From assembly GCF_042100115.1 (NCBI RefSeq), contig NC_091274.1, positions 1,550,001-1,614,000 on the forward strand: a DNA stretch of 64,000 nt, read 5' to 3'. The notes beneath the pieces were generated by a model. It had not been told where the DNA came from, did no database searches, and saw only the letters and a list, made by a program, of their open reading frames with translations. Every line of letters starts with the position of its first letter. The stretch's first letter is position 1. A program made the position numbers and the translations under genes. The DNA comes from Alternaria dauci. Lineage: Eukaryota; Ascomycota; Dothideomycetes; Pleosporales; Pleosporaceae. Shown one piece after another: positions 1 through 10,373 of this stretch.

Positions 1-221
1 ACTGTGTTTGATATCTTTCAACTCTTTTTGAAGCTGCTAGACGACCACAATGCACATCACTGTAATGCAGTCTCGTTTCCAGGATCATCTGAGAAACAAG
101 CCAAGCCAATACAGCGTAAACTCATGGTGAATATGTCGTCCTTTGCATTTGAGATTCATCACGCTCTGGTTGTCTTTCTCATTCCCGTTTGGGTCATTAT
201 TCAGATTATGCATGTTTCTAA

Positions 222-2316
222 CTACTGATACCAAAGTCCGAATGTATCCAAATTCGAGAAGTCTTTGTTGGTGGTATCCTCCACATTATTTCCAAAGCCA
301 ACTCCAGTGTCGTTCTCATCAGGGAATGCTGAATCGTGACGCTCAGCAGAAACGGGGTCTTGTTCGTACGTGCTTGAAGTATTCGTAACATCGAAGTTGA
401 AGTCAAAGTAACCATCACCTGCTCCCAGCATGAAGTCGTCAAAAACCAGTTCTGGTAACAGACACAGATTCGGACCGGACATATCCATAGGTGCTGGAGT
501 GGCGTCGAAAGTGTCGGTCGTCTGCCCAAGTGACTCGCAGTGATGCTGTTGGTGTAGTGACCGACCAGTAAGTGTCCGAGCCAACTTTGAGAGCATATTA
601 GGTCGCCCTTCACTTGACGTCGGTCTCTTTTTGCTTGCCTTAGCTTCAGGATCCTGTCGTGTGTACCCTTTCCAGTTCGCCATTGTCAAACCGTCCTTGA
701 AGTGGCCAGCAATATGCGTCTCTCGAACTTCCCATGTCTTTAACACTTTTTCACAGAAACCGCAAACCCAGTTCTCCACAGCATTGTTGCCTGGTCCTTC
801 TTGTCTCCAAAGATCGCGGATAGTGTCATGGAGTTTTGCTTTGTGGAAGTTTTTCACGTGCTGACGTAGGTGGTCCGGTCGCAAGAATGTTCTTTCCTCT
901 TCGCCTTTGCTCGTGCATTCAGTTATGCGGTGGTATTGTGCAAAGTGCACGTCGCTAGGGCTTGATACCATACAGAATACGCAGAACGTGGCACTATCCG
1001 ATTGTGAGGGAAGTGTGACACTTGGTCCAGAAAGCAAGCATGTCCACTTTCGTTTGGGGCGATGTTGTGTTTCCTCATGGCGCCGCCAGGACTTGCGTGC
1101 GATATGTTGGTAACAAAACGTGCATTGCCACGTCTGCTTTTCGCTATCACCATCCATTTTGGATGCGAATAGCGATGCAGATGGAAACAGTGAGCCTTGG
1201 TGAGCTGCGAATCTAATGCTGCTAGACTGACCATAGTCTTTTTTCTTGCCTCGTCTAGAGGTGACAGTGCCTGCCCAGTTGGAACATTCCGTTGGGTGAG
1301 AGGATGTAATGGAACCATGATGTTCAAATGATCCTCCATCCGAAATCGTGGCCGATGTTATACTCGCAAGTTTGGTCTCCCGCGGACCCTCATCTTCCGA
1401 GGCCGGATTTGACAAGCTCGTATCGAATAGCCTTCTTCGCGCTCTCGCGTTAGTAAACCAAGTGCTAACCTGTTTCTCGGTAATTCCGCATTTTTCAGCC
1501 AGTAACCTTTTGGTATCATTGTCCGGATATGGATTGTTTCGATTCTCCTTCAACCACCGATGTAGATATCGCGTAGCATGTGACTCGAGCTTGGTAGGTG
1601 GTCGTCGAGCGCACGAACGTTTAATTTCGGAAGGCTTGCTTGTTGAAGATTGAACTGATAGTCCTTTAGCCTGTATGCACGAAGTACAATTGGTAGAACG
1701 GCCTGGATGGAGAAATGCAGCTATTTCACACGCAGAGCATCGCGCGGTGCCCTCAGACCGTGAGATGGTTCGCGATGGAGGCTCCCCAATGACATCTAGT
1801 CGAGGTGCTTCAGGCGTAGTTCTTGGATCTTCAGCGACCCAGATGGTAGTCGCGCATGCTGCAAAAGCCTTACTAACACAGTCTTCGCATCTAAGATTCT
1901 CTCCGGGATTTGTTATGTTCCAGAGCTGACATCGAAGGCAATCTTGATCGTCCTCTTGTGACGCAAACAAAGATGCGTTGCTAGAGCAAACCTTCGCTGT
2001 AAATACGTCGAGTCTGGTGTCCCGAGGCTCGGTCGAACTGGTAGTTGCTCTCGAGCGAGTCCTGTCTTCTCCATCAAGGTTGAAAGAGTCGCCAACATCT
2101 AGATGGAAAGGCCCTTGTGTGAGCGGAGAGATCGCTCCGTAGGCCGAAGAGCTTCCTGGTTGGTTGAACTGAGCAGAATTAGCGGCTGCGTGTTACGGAG
2201 GACTATGGATAAGGTAGTACAGGGACTCCTTCGGCATCTCCCAAAGTGGCAGAGCCATAGCCCGAGTCAAGAGACCATATGCTGGCGGCTTTGCTTTTTG
2301 GTGTTCGGGATGACAT
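222..2316 (-). CDS. TALE-type homeobox + C2H2 zinc finger transcription factor
   Basis: Probable nuclear DNA-binding regulator of about 680 aa. Two exons are proposed, 2316-2221 and 2168-222. The intron starts GTACTA (or GTCCCT six bases earlier), has a GCTAAT branch-like site and ends CTCAG. The start at 2316 is inferred, because the long frame itself begins with TTG and stays open upstream with coding-like sequence until this acceptor. Two CxxC...CxxC pairs resembling small zinc knuckles lie near residues 109-130 and 176-197. A homeodomain of the KN/TALE class follows at about 224-278 (NPYPDND...WFTNARARRR, with the W-F-x-N-A-R recognition helix). Beyond it lie three C2H2-like fingers (CTFC...H...H, CVFC...H...H, CGFC...H...H). 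The combination of homeobox and C2H2 fingers occurs in filamentous fungi. The target genes cannot be told from the sequence. The family call is firm and the 5' exon is moderately sure. Confidence 0.8.
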
Positions 2317-3128
2317 TGTGACGAAGCGCCAACGGTATCTTCCAGGTGTATAGAATCAGCGTATAGACGGTCAGTTAGCAGTTTGATAGCTCTAACGGTA
2401 CGTAGATGACGGACCGCGAGTACAAATAACGAGACACGTCTCGCGACGACGCGCGAACACATGCGTTCAATCTATTCTGAGATACAGGGTGTTTGTGGCT
2501 GTCCTGGACGCCTAATATGCGGCACAACTGTGGCGCCGCCTCGCCATTGGCTTGGAGACTATTTCTTGTGCTACAAGGGGGCCATGCTGGATATCTCAGC
2601 CACGCCCGAGGCTGAGGTGCATTAACTGAGCGTGTGGTGCTAGCACAGAATGGCGGTGCGCGTTGGAAAACATCCTAACAGGCGGTGTGCGTTATTTGTA
2701 ACCGATTCAAGGAACTACAAAACTGCTGTTTACGCAGGAAGACGCAAATAAGAATAAGACTCGTTCTAGTTGACAGTCAGCAATACCATACATCATTCCG
2801 GCAGAGCGACCAACCTCCCCAAAGTATGCGCGCCACGGCATTAAGTTGCTTAGGCTCAAGCTAGCGCCCACCACGATGTTGATATTCAAAGTACCATTAC
2901 AAAACAAAAAAAAAATGTGTATTCATTTTTTTCCATCCCGCCCTACCAAACAATGCCGTAATGCATATAGCGCAGTTGTGTGAACAATGTGTGTAGATTG
3001 AGAGAAAGGAGAAGCACTCCTTGAAAGCACGCCAATCCTATTCTGGCCTGCCCCACTCCTTCCTGTTCCAATCGTATGCAAATGATCGTAAAGTCGTTCT
3101 ACATGTTCTTCCCTCATCGTCTCCAGCC
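2317..3128. other. Spacer between homeobox gene and PAS kinase
   Basis: About 0.8 kb upstream of the homeobox gene and downstream of the PAS kinase. No convincing coding frame is seen. An A-rich tract near 2906-2916 and scattered short ORFs show no family signature. It presumably holds the promoter of the homeobox gene and the kinase 3' UTR. Confidence 0.5.
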
Positions 3129-6100
3129 TTAGACAGTTTCCCCAATAGCCCCACTGCCAGCACCAGCACCCTTGCACCAAGGATGCTCAAGCACCATACT
3201 GATAGTAATCCTCTTTTCCACATCTCGATCGAGCATCAGTCGCACAAGATCGATGCTCTCTTCCGACATCACCCATGGAACGCGTAAATCGTGATCCATG
3301 ATTTCGTCAATGGAGTAGAACGGGTTTTCTTTGTAGATGATGGTGTAGAGGAGGATGCCGAGCGCCCAAACGTCTTGTTCTTTACCGCGATAGGCTTTTC
3401 CAGCTAGGACTTCGGGGGCGGCGTAGTCTAGAGAGTGTTAGTATGATTATCGCAAGTGGAGAAGCGGGAGAGAAACATACCAATAGTGCCGACAAAGACA
3501 TCAAACGGCCCACTTTTGATATATGCTGCACTTCCGAAGTCAATGAGCTTAATGTTGCCTTCGCCATCGAGGACGACATTCTCATCTTTGATGTCCCGAT
3601 GTACGACCTTTGCTTTGGTATGCAGATGATGGACTGCTTCTGCTACTTGCACAAAGATCTTACGGCATTCCTTCTCTTCCATGTTGACTCGCAGCTCAAT
3701 ATAGTCGAAAAGATCCATACCCGGTAGACCGTGTGGTATCATCTCAATGTAATAGTTGATGTCGTCTTCAAAGAAATCGGCCATCTCTACGATATTGGGG
3801 TGTTTGAAGCCGTCACGACGGAGATAGTCTAGCACATGAATCTCGAGTGGCACAGTTCCTAGCCTTCGGTCTCGTGTCCACGTGTCGACTAAAATGCGAC
3901 GCTTCGTAACGTACTTGATCACGACCTTCTTGCTACTGACCTTTTTGTACCGACAGAGCTTAACTTGCCCATAAGCGCCTTGGCCCATGTCCTCTAAGAC
4001 CACAAAGTCGTTGATGGTCTTCTTCTTGGGTGGCTCTTCCTGTGCAGAAACCGGTGGCGGTGCCATTGCCTTTGTTCGAATTTGTTGCGGGGTATTGGGT
4101 CGCATAGCTTCCTGAATTTGCTGAGTGAGGAGTGACACTGCAGGTGGAGTTCCTTGCGATTGGTGTGATTCGGGCTCTTGCGGCACTGAAAAATTTGACT
4201 GCCCTGGTTCAGGTTGGTGCGGCGAAGGTGGTCGCGACATAAGCGGAGTCACAGGACCAACACCGTGGTTTGCAGCATGCAGCTGCCTGGAGTATGTTAT
4301 CCACAAAGCGTAGACGAGCTCTGGACCCTTGGTAGGTTTGAATGAGCCATCCTCTTCTTCAATGACATTTTCATCGAATCGAGGAGACTTTTCACTCTTC
4401 ACCACTCGCATTTGCACATCGACCATGATTTCCGAGCCGTCACGATGCAGAGCTGGCAGTCCACTTGGTCGCAGGAATATGGCTGCCGCATCTGCGCTAC
4501 CCTCCCGCATTGCAAGCAGAGCACGGGCGCGACGGAAGCTGTGTTCGGGGATGACTATTCCGTCGACCAACTCAATCTTATCTTCATCGGTCATGACGTG
4601 CAATATCTTGTCGAATGCGGGTATGAGCTTGCTCACGTGGAGACCTTCGGGCCGTGGCTGTCCAAACAGAGCTGATGAAAAGACGGAATTGGAGCTTGTG
4701 ATTTTGAGATCGTCGGATGATAAAACAATGATGCCCGCGATGTGTGGGAAACTAGAAATGCGAAAAGTGGGTTCGCCCGGCATCGCCTCCACGGTCACTG
4801 GTATATTGATGCTGTTTGAAGTCCGCGCGGTGTAACTGCGAAATTCGTCGATCGAATCGTAGTCTAGCGCCCCAGTGTTTGTTCCCCGGAGTCGTGGTAT
4901 GCCTGGTATGAGTCGCTTAAGATCCATTCCCCTCCGTAACCGATCGCTCCCGAAGACAGCTTCGGTTGCGCCCCAGCCCTTGGATACGCAGCCTACATCG
5001 TCAACCGTAATATATACGACATCTTCCGCAATCTCTTCAAGCACCCAAATGAGACTACCTCGCTTCTCTTTGACCCACAAGCTGGCAGAACCAGTCGAGC
5101 CGTTGCGTTTCTGTATCGGAATGACATCTCCACAAAGTAGAACGCCTCGTGAGCCCTTGTGTTCATGGTTCAGCTTGCCTGTCTTCTTCGCATTGTAGTA
5201 TGAGGATCCACTGCCATCGTCTGTCTGTGCTTTCCTCGCGGCCGTCACTCGTGACGGGGCCTTGCTCAGTAACCGTGCAGTAACGCCACTGCCGACTTTG
5301 AGGTTGTTGATTGTAGAAGACGCCCCAGACAGGGCGTTCTTCGATCCAACCTCGGGATCCCTGAGCTTGCTTTCGAGCCACTTTCTACGGTCCTCTCGCA
5401 CGACTTCCAGTATCCCCAGCTTGCGAACCTCAGCTCTCGTTACACCGAATACAAGGCATGCCAAGTCGTTTGCGGATGTAATGGTCCATGGCGTATCTGT
5501 TTCGGTGGTGAAGATGGCTTGTGCTGCTGGAGCGTGTCGGCTTCCGTGTCCGTGTGGTGCTGAACCCGCAGAGTGAGGTCCTGGTGCATTGCTGAAACTT
5601 GGCGGTAGAGTTGGTATAATGGTAGGTGATACAAGGTCGCTGATCTTTTCTTGGTCTCCTACCCGGTATGGCTGCGCCAATGCATCGTGGAGTTGGCTCT
5701 GAATTGTAAGCGGCGCAACGTCGGTTAGGGTTCGTTTCAGCGCAGCTCTTTGGGGGCGTGCGGGTTGCGTAGATGGTGGAGGCGGAGAAGCTGCCGCTGT
5801 TCGTGTGCTCGACGCGTCGGAGGCGAGTTGGGTAGTCGACAAGTCTTTCCATTTACGAGAATCTGGTGCACTGCTGGTATCGGCAACATGGGCCGTAGCC
5901 ACTTTGTGTACTGGTGGTCTCGCAACCTCCAGCATGCTCTCGGGGCTCGCAGATCGACCAACTGTAAAACCCTTGTCGAATGGGTTCTCCCCAGACATGT
6001 CCGCCGGCCCTGTTACAGGACCTAGCGCTCCCAGTCCATGAGCTCCCGTGCCGTCTTGGCCTATGAGGTTTGCCCGTGTAAGCAGCTCCATCATACTCTG

Positions 6101-6799
6101 GACCTCCTGGTCGCCGCTGAGTTTTGCCTGGGCGTTTGCTATTCCAGGATTTGTCGCGGCCCAGCCCAGCCTGTCGCGCATAAACTCGATGGACCGCTTC
6201 AACACATTCTGGCGGTTGTGGATGAATTCCTCTGATTGTGTCGCAAAAGAGAACGAGTGTAGGGATTCGGAGGGAAAGCGAGTGAGATCCTCACCAAACG
6301 CAAAGGTCGGGGATGCGGGGGCTGTGGGCGCAGATTCGGAAGGATGTCTCGAGACTGGTGGTGTGGCAATGTTCAGCGAAGCGGCTCGTTGCGTCGACTG
6401 CAACTGTCTCGGCCCTGGCTGCTGGCGGATGCGACGGAGGCCGGAGGATCCCAGACCGTGTTCATGCTCGGGCACAATGGGCGACCTGGTGCAATGGGTG
6501 TCAGCCATGGTCCACAATGCGAAGAATGCTCCTCCCTGCCCAGGCTCCTTCCACGCCCACCTGTGTCCACGTTGCACTCACCTTGCCATGCGGTCCAGCT
6601 GCCCGGCATCGATGCTCAGACGCTTGGCCGTGTCGATGGGTGGCGGCTGCCCCGTTCGCCAGTTCAGCAGGCTCGAGGTGCTTTTCGTCTTGACCAGCGG
6701 GGCATATTCGGAGAGGTGCTGTGGCTGTGCGAAGGAGTTGAAGGGTGCTTCTTCTGGTAGAGAGCCTGGCGGGGTGAGGACGTCAGCTAACAAATCCAT
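3129..6799 (-). CDS. PAS domain-containing serine/threonine protein kinase (PAS kinase)
   Basis: Nutrient/metabolic sensor kinase of the PAS kinase (PSK/PASK) family, 1173 aa, cytosolic by inference. Exons are 6799-6582, 6485-3481 and 3427-3129. Introns are GTGAGT...CACCAG (96 nt) and GTATGT...ACTAAC...CTCTAG (53 nt), and both junctions restore frame exactly. A PAS region begins at about residue 397 (PWTITSANDLACLVFGV), with further PAS-like segments at about 555-605 and 660-720. A kinase domain starts at about 897 (GQGAYGQV glycine loop, VVIK lysine, HRDIKDEN catalytic loop near 1037, DFG near 1055). It is completed by the last exon, which supplies the activation-segment end (GTIDYAAPEV) and the C-lobe (DVWALGILLY, HPW). 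The long N-terminal region is low complexity and Pro/Ser/Ala rich. The ATG at 6799 is used because the frame further upstream opens only with TTG. Confidence 0.93.
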
Positions 6800-8103
6800 G
6801 TCGAGCACGAGTATGCAATGGCAAGTGGCGAGTGAGGTGCTGGTGGTAGCGGTACAGAGCAAAGTGCAGGTATTGGGGCCGGGTGTCTATCGTATACTGC
6901 AGTCTAGATGAGTGCAGTGGCTCGGCCCAGCTTCTCTCGCAGAGCATACATGTCTTGCAGTGTTGTGGGCGGTCAAGCTTACCAAGCCTGCCATGGGCCC
7001 TCGATTACACAAGCCGTCGAGGCAGTCGTGGGCGTCACGACGTAGGGCGGAGGGTCATTTGACGTACCATGATCATTTGGCCTGCTCATTCCCTGACGCG
7101 TACGAGCGCCTGTTCCCAGGCTTGGGCAATTGTCTCGGCTCGGTAAAGAATCAGACGCAGCGGATAACGACGAGATGACTAGCTCTTGATCTACAGGTAC
7201 ACAGATTGACGTCTACTGACCCGTGTGTTGCGATGGGGGGCAAATATGTCGCTTCCGGGGTACGGCTGGAATGATGCGCGGGCAGGTGGTGCAAAGGCTT
7301 TGGTGGGGGCTGCAGGGTTGCTGAGGGCTGGAGGCGGATATCACCTGCAACGGAAACGGCTGTTCAGTAAGAGATTCGATGCGTGGGGTAGACCAGAGGC
7401 GAGAGATGGGTAGTAGGTGTGCACAGTGAATGGCATGTAGTTACGTCGCGGGCACCATGCGACGTGAGACGCCAGCAGCGGCGTTATTTGCATTGCGCCC
7501 AAGCTGGCCCCGCGACGTGCACAGACGATCCACCCGCCGTCGACGCTATCAGATCTGATCTGCCAGACCGCCTGGGCCGGGACACCACCAGAAGACTACA
7601 TCATGGCACGCTAAACAGCGAGGTTGCACAATAGACCATAGGTGCGTACCACGCCTGGGGCAAACAATGCTTTTGGCTGAGCATCCACTACTTGTGCCGC
7701 ACCAGCTTCCGCAGCCGGACCTGGCTTCATCCGTCCGACAAGCCTCCGCTAGGCTTTGCTCTGACATGTGCTGCTCTGCCGCGCCATCCACCACCTAGCG
7801 AACAGGGTGAACGTCCCGCCAATCCGACCGAGATCCCATGTCGTCATAGTATGTCCGTACGGACCTGGTATACCGCTGCTTCTCCAACATCACTATGTAC
7901 TGTAAGTATGGAGGTAACAGATGTCAGATGCTCAATGGAGGCCTTTGAATTCTCTGCTCGTCATGCAGGAAATTGTGCATGTTGCGGCCACTGTGATTAG
8001 CTCCGCATACCCCGGATAATGCCATTGGTTCAACATGGCTCCTGTGCATGCCGTGCGCCGACCCATGCACCCTAATCTGGCCATCTGACGAGGCTTCGAG
8101 CCA
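6800..8103. other. Long spacer upstream of the PAS kinase
   Basis: About 1.3 kb between the PAS kinase start and the 3' end of the next minus-strand gene. Open frames here are short, have no recognisable domain and lack coding bias. I see no RNA gene or repeat. It likely carries the kinase promoter and leader. Confidence 0.5.
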
Positions 8104-9744
8104 TCAGTGTTGTCGGAGAGTGTCTTTGTGCTGGTTCCAGAAATTCCTGCAGCCTAGTCCTACGGTCAGCAATCGTCTTCGCCATGGCATCCTCATAAGC
8201 ACACCTCGATGCATGTTGACCTGGTCTATCCACCACTCGCCAAAGCTGTCGTCTGTGGCCATGTCGGCTGCCGTCACTCTTTCCTCCCGTTTGAGTCCAC
8301 ATAGCATACAAGGTTGGCGCGCTGGTATGCCGCCTTCAGACTGCTTCAATGTCTTTACCGGCATCGTCTCTTGCAGGTCTGGCCCACGGTCCAAAGTACC
8401 AGCTTTGATCTGATTTGCTCCAGACACGACATGTCGCAGTCGCCCGACCTGCTCTTTCCAACTTCTTACCACATCTGCAACCTCTCGCTCTTCTTTCATG
8501 TTCTCGCCCTTGTCAATGCCTGTCAACTTCATCCCGGAACTTGCTCGTGACGACGCAGGGCCTATTCGCATGCCCTGCGACAAGTGTTGGTCTCGCTTCC
8601 AGCGCAATTTGCGACCAGCTATAATGTGGGCTGCAACATTTCCCAGCATGATGTAGCCTTGAAGGTATGCGATTGTCGTGGGCTCGGCCAGCAACTTATT
8701 CCTCATGGGTAAGGGTTGCGCTGCCATGGGCTTGAACAACTTCTCTTGTGCTTCCGCAAATAGAGAAGGGAAAAGCGATAGCAACATACCAGGCGGGGGC
8801 ACGTTCGTAGGGGGTAATTCACCGGGCTGTGGATCTGGTGCTACAGGGGAAAGTACCGGAGCTGGCGCAGTGGGCGATTCAGCATTCTTAATCGACTGCA
8901 TGATCCCGGGTTTACTTGATGCTTTTGTAGGAATAGAAGGCTCCCAATCGTCGAATTCATCCCACCCATTGTCTTCTTTCTGTGCTGGTGATGCGGGTGT
9001 CAGGATTGGCCGTTCTGGTTTAGTGGTAGCACCAAATCCGGACTTGGGTTCCTTGCTCGTGGCCGTTTGGTCCTTGAAAACTTGACTTGCGCCGAAAGTA
9101 TTCACCCCCCTCGAGACAGGTGGTTGAGGCTGTGATATACTCATATCCCCTAATAAGTCTACGAGTGCTGAAGATGGTGCAAGAGGTGCTGCAGAGGGCG
9201 CTTTTCTTTCCTCTTCGCCCTCGAAATCGCCAAATTCGTCGTCATCATCAAAATCATCCTCTGCATCGAACAAAACGCTTGGGTCGACAGACTTCTTGGC
9301 CTTCACAATGGGTGCTCGCTGCCATGTTTGCTCTACCGGCTGAGGTGATAATCGTGGTTTGAAAACGGAGACTGCATCTGTAGTCGAGCTGATGTTCCAA
9401 GCGTTCGATGGTGGTTGGGAGACTGGAGGCGATGTAAATGTGAACAGATCTTGCTTGGCAGGAATAGCGGGTTCAGTAGACGTGCCGCCCTCGAATTCGC
9501 CCCAGTCGTCGTTGTCTTCACTTGTAGATGCTTGAGCGGAGCTGGAAACAAAGCTCTGATTGTTGTCTGCGTGTGAAGGTTGCTGCGATGGTGATGCTGA
9601 GATTGGAGTGTTGGTCAGGCCTTTGAAGAAGCTGAATTCTGATGGCGCAGGTGGACCGGCAGTCGTCCGCGTGTTGACGGGTTGCGACTGCTGCTGATGC
9701 GAAGGAGAGTCGGCCCCGAATTCTGCAAAAAGATCCGCGGACAT
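8104..9744 (-). CDS. Acidic-motif protein with repeated DxF/W-type peptides and a conserved C-terminal cysteine motif
   Basis: Uncharacterised fungal protein of 546 aa in a single exon, starting at a clear ATG (MSADLFAEFG). The N-terminal two thirds is disordered and contains repeated acidic aromatic peptides (DDWGEFEG, DDEFGDFEG, GWDEFDDW). In animal and fungal trafficking proteins such peptides often serve as clathrin-adaptor ear-binding sites. The C-terminal third looks folded: a helical segment (LLSLFPSLFAEAQEKLF...) followed by a conserved-looking CMLCGLKREERV motif and a basic WW/WNQH tail. No kinase, transmembrane or signal sequence is visible. A role in membrane traffic is inference from the short motifs alone. 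Confidence 0.75.
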   Translation of the reverse strand: MSADLFAEFGADSPSHQQQSQPVNTRTTAGPPAPSEFSFFKGLTNTPISASPSQQPSHADNNQSFVSSSAQASTSEDNDDWGEFEGGTSTEPAIPAKQDLFTFTSPPVSQPPSNAWNISSTTDAVSVFKPRLSPQPVEQTWQRAPIVKAKKSVDPSVLFDAEDDFDDDDEFGDFEGEEERKAPSAAPLAPSSALVDLLGDMSISQPQPPVSRGVNTFGASQVFKDQTATSKEPKSGFGATTKPERPILTPASPAQKEDNGWDEFDDWEPSIPTKASSKPGIMQSIKNAESPTAPAPVLSPVAPDPQPGELPPTNVPPPGMLLSLFPSLFAEAQEKLFKPMAAQPLPMRNKLLAEPTTIAYLQGYIMLGNVAAHIIAGRKLRWKRDQHLSQGMRIGPASSRASSGMKLTGIDKGENMKEEREVADVVRSWKEQVGRLRHVVSGANQIKAGTLDRGPDLQETMPVKTLKQSEGGIPARQPCMLCGLKREERVTAADMATDDSFGEWWIDQVNMHRGVLMRMPWRRRLLTVGLGCRNFWNQHKDTLRQH

Positions 9745-9906
9745 TGCTCGTACAGAGAGCTAGAACATCTAACGTTGTAGAGCGACGCTGGTGCACGTGC
9801 ATGTGGTTGATGAGTACACGCCAGCGCTAAAGTCGAAAGAGTGGGCCGGCAGCACAATGTATACAGCTAGCCGCCTTCACGCCACACAAGGGAAAATACC
9901 GAACCT

Positions 9907-9990
9907 TGCCCCCGTAGTTGTCTGGGTGGAGTATCGCCGTACAAGGGAGATTGATTGCTCTCCCTGTAGTTGCTTGGTAGAGTATTTGAT
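9907..9990. repeat. Pair of short hairpin-forming repeats (copies C and D)
   Basis: Two imperfect direct copies of a roughly 30-bp unit (CCCCGTAGTTGTCTGGGTGG and CCCTGTAGTTGCTTGGTAG) sit about 50 bp apart. Between them the inverted pair AGGGAGA...TCTCCCT can form a stem. Two further copies, also about 50 bp apart and next to an inverted repeat, lie in intron 3 of the EF-1alpha gene (13284-13372). Confidence 0.55.
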
Positions 9991-10373
9991 TTGGACCCAG
10001 GTATACCAAGGGCGGCAGACATCACATGAGCGCGACGCATGGTCAGACATTTGTCGCCATCTTCAGCCAGGGCGTAGATGACTAAACCGATACCGGTGAT
10101 GGGCACGGCATACGCAACAATGTGGAAGACAAGCGTGAGGTAGAGACATCAACAACAACAAGTCACATACGTTAGAGATTAGGTTTTGTTCATATCCCAC
10201 CCATGTTTTCATTCATATCATTATGGAAACTATGGAAGGACGACGCCAGGACCCCAGACCGTTATGCATGACACGTTTCAAAAGTCATCACAGCTTTTCC
10301 GAAGCAACCACATCCCCAGAACCAGGTATCTAGAGACGAAAGAAGAGAAACAAGCAACCCAGAGAGAGAGCGC

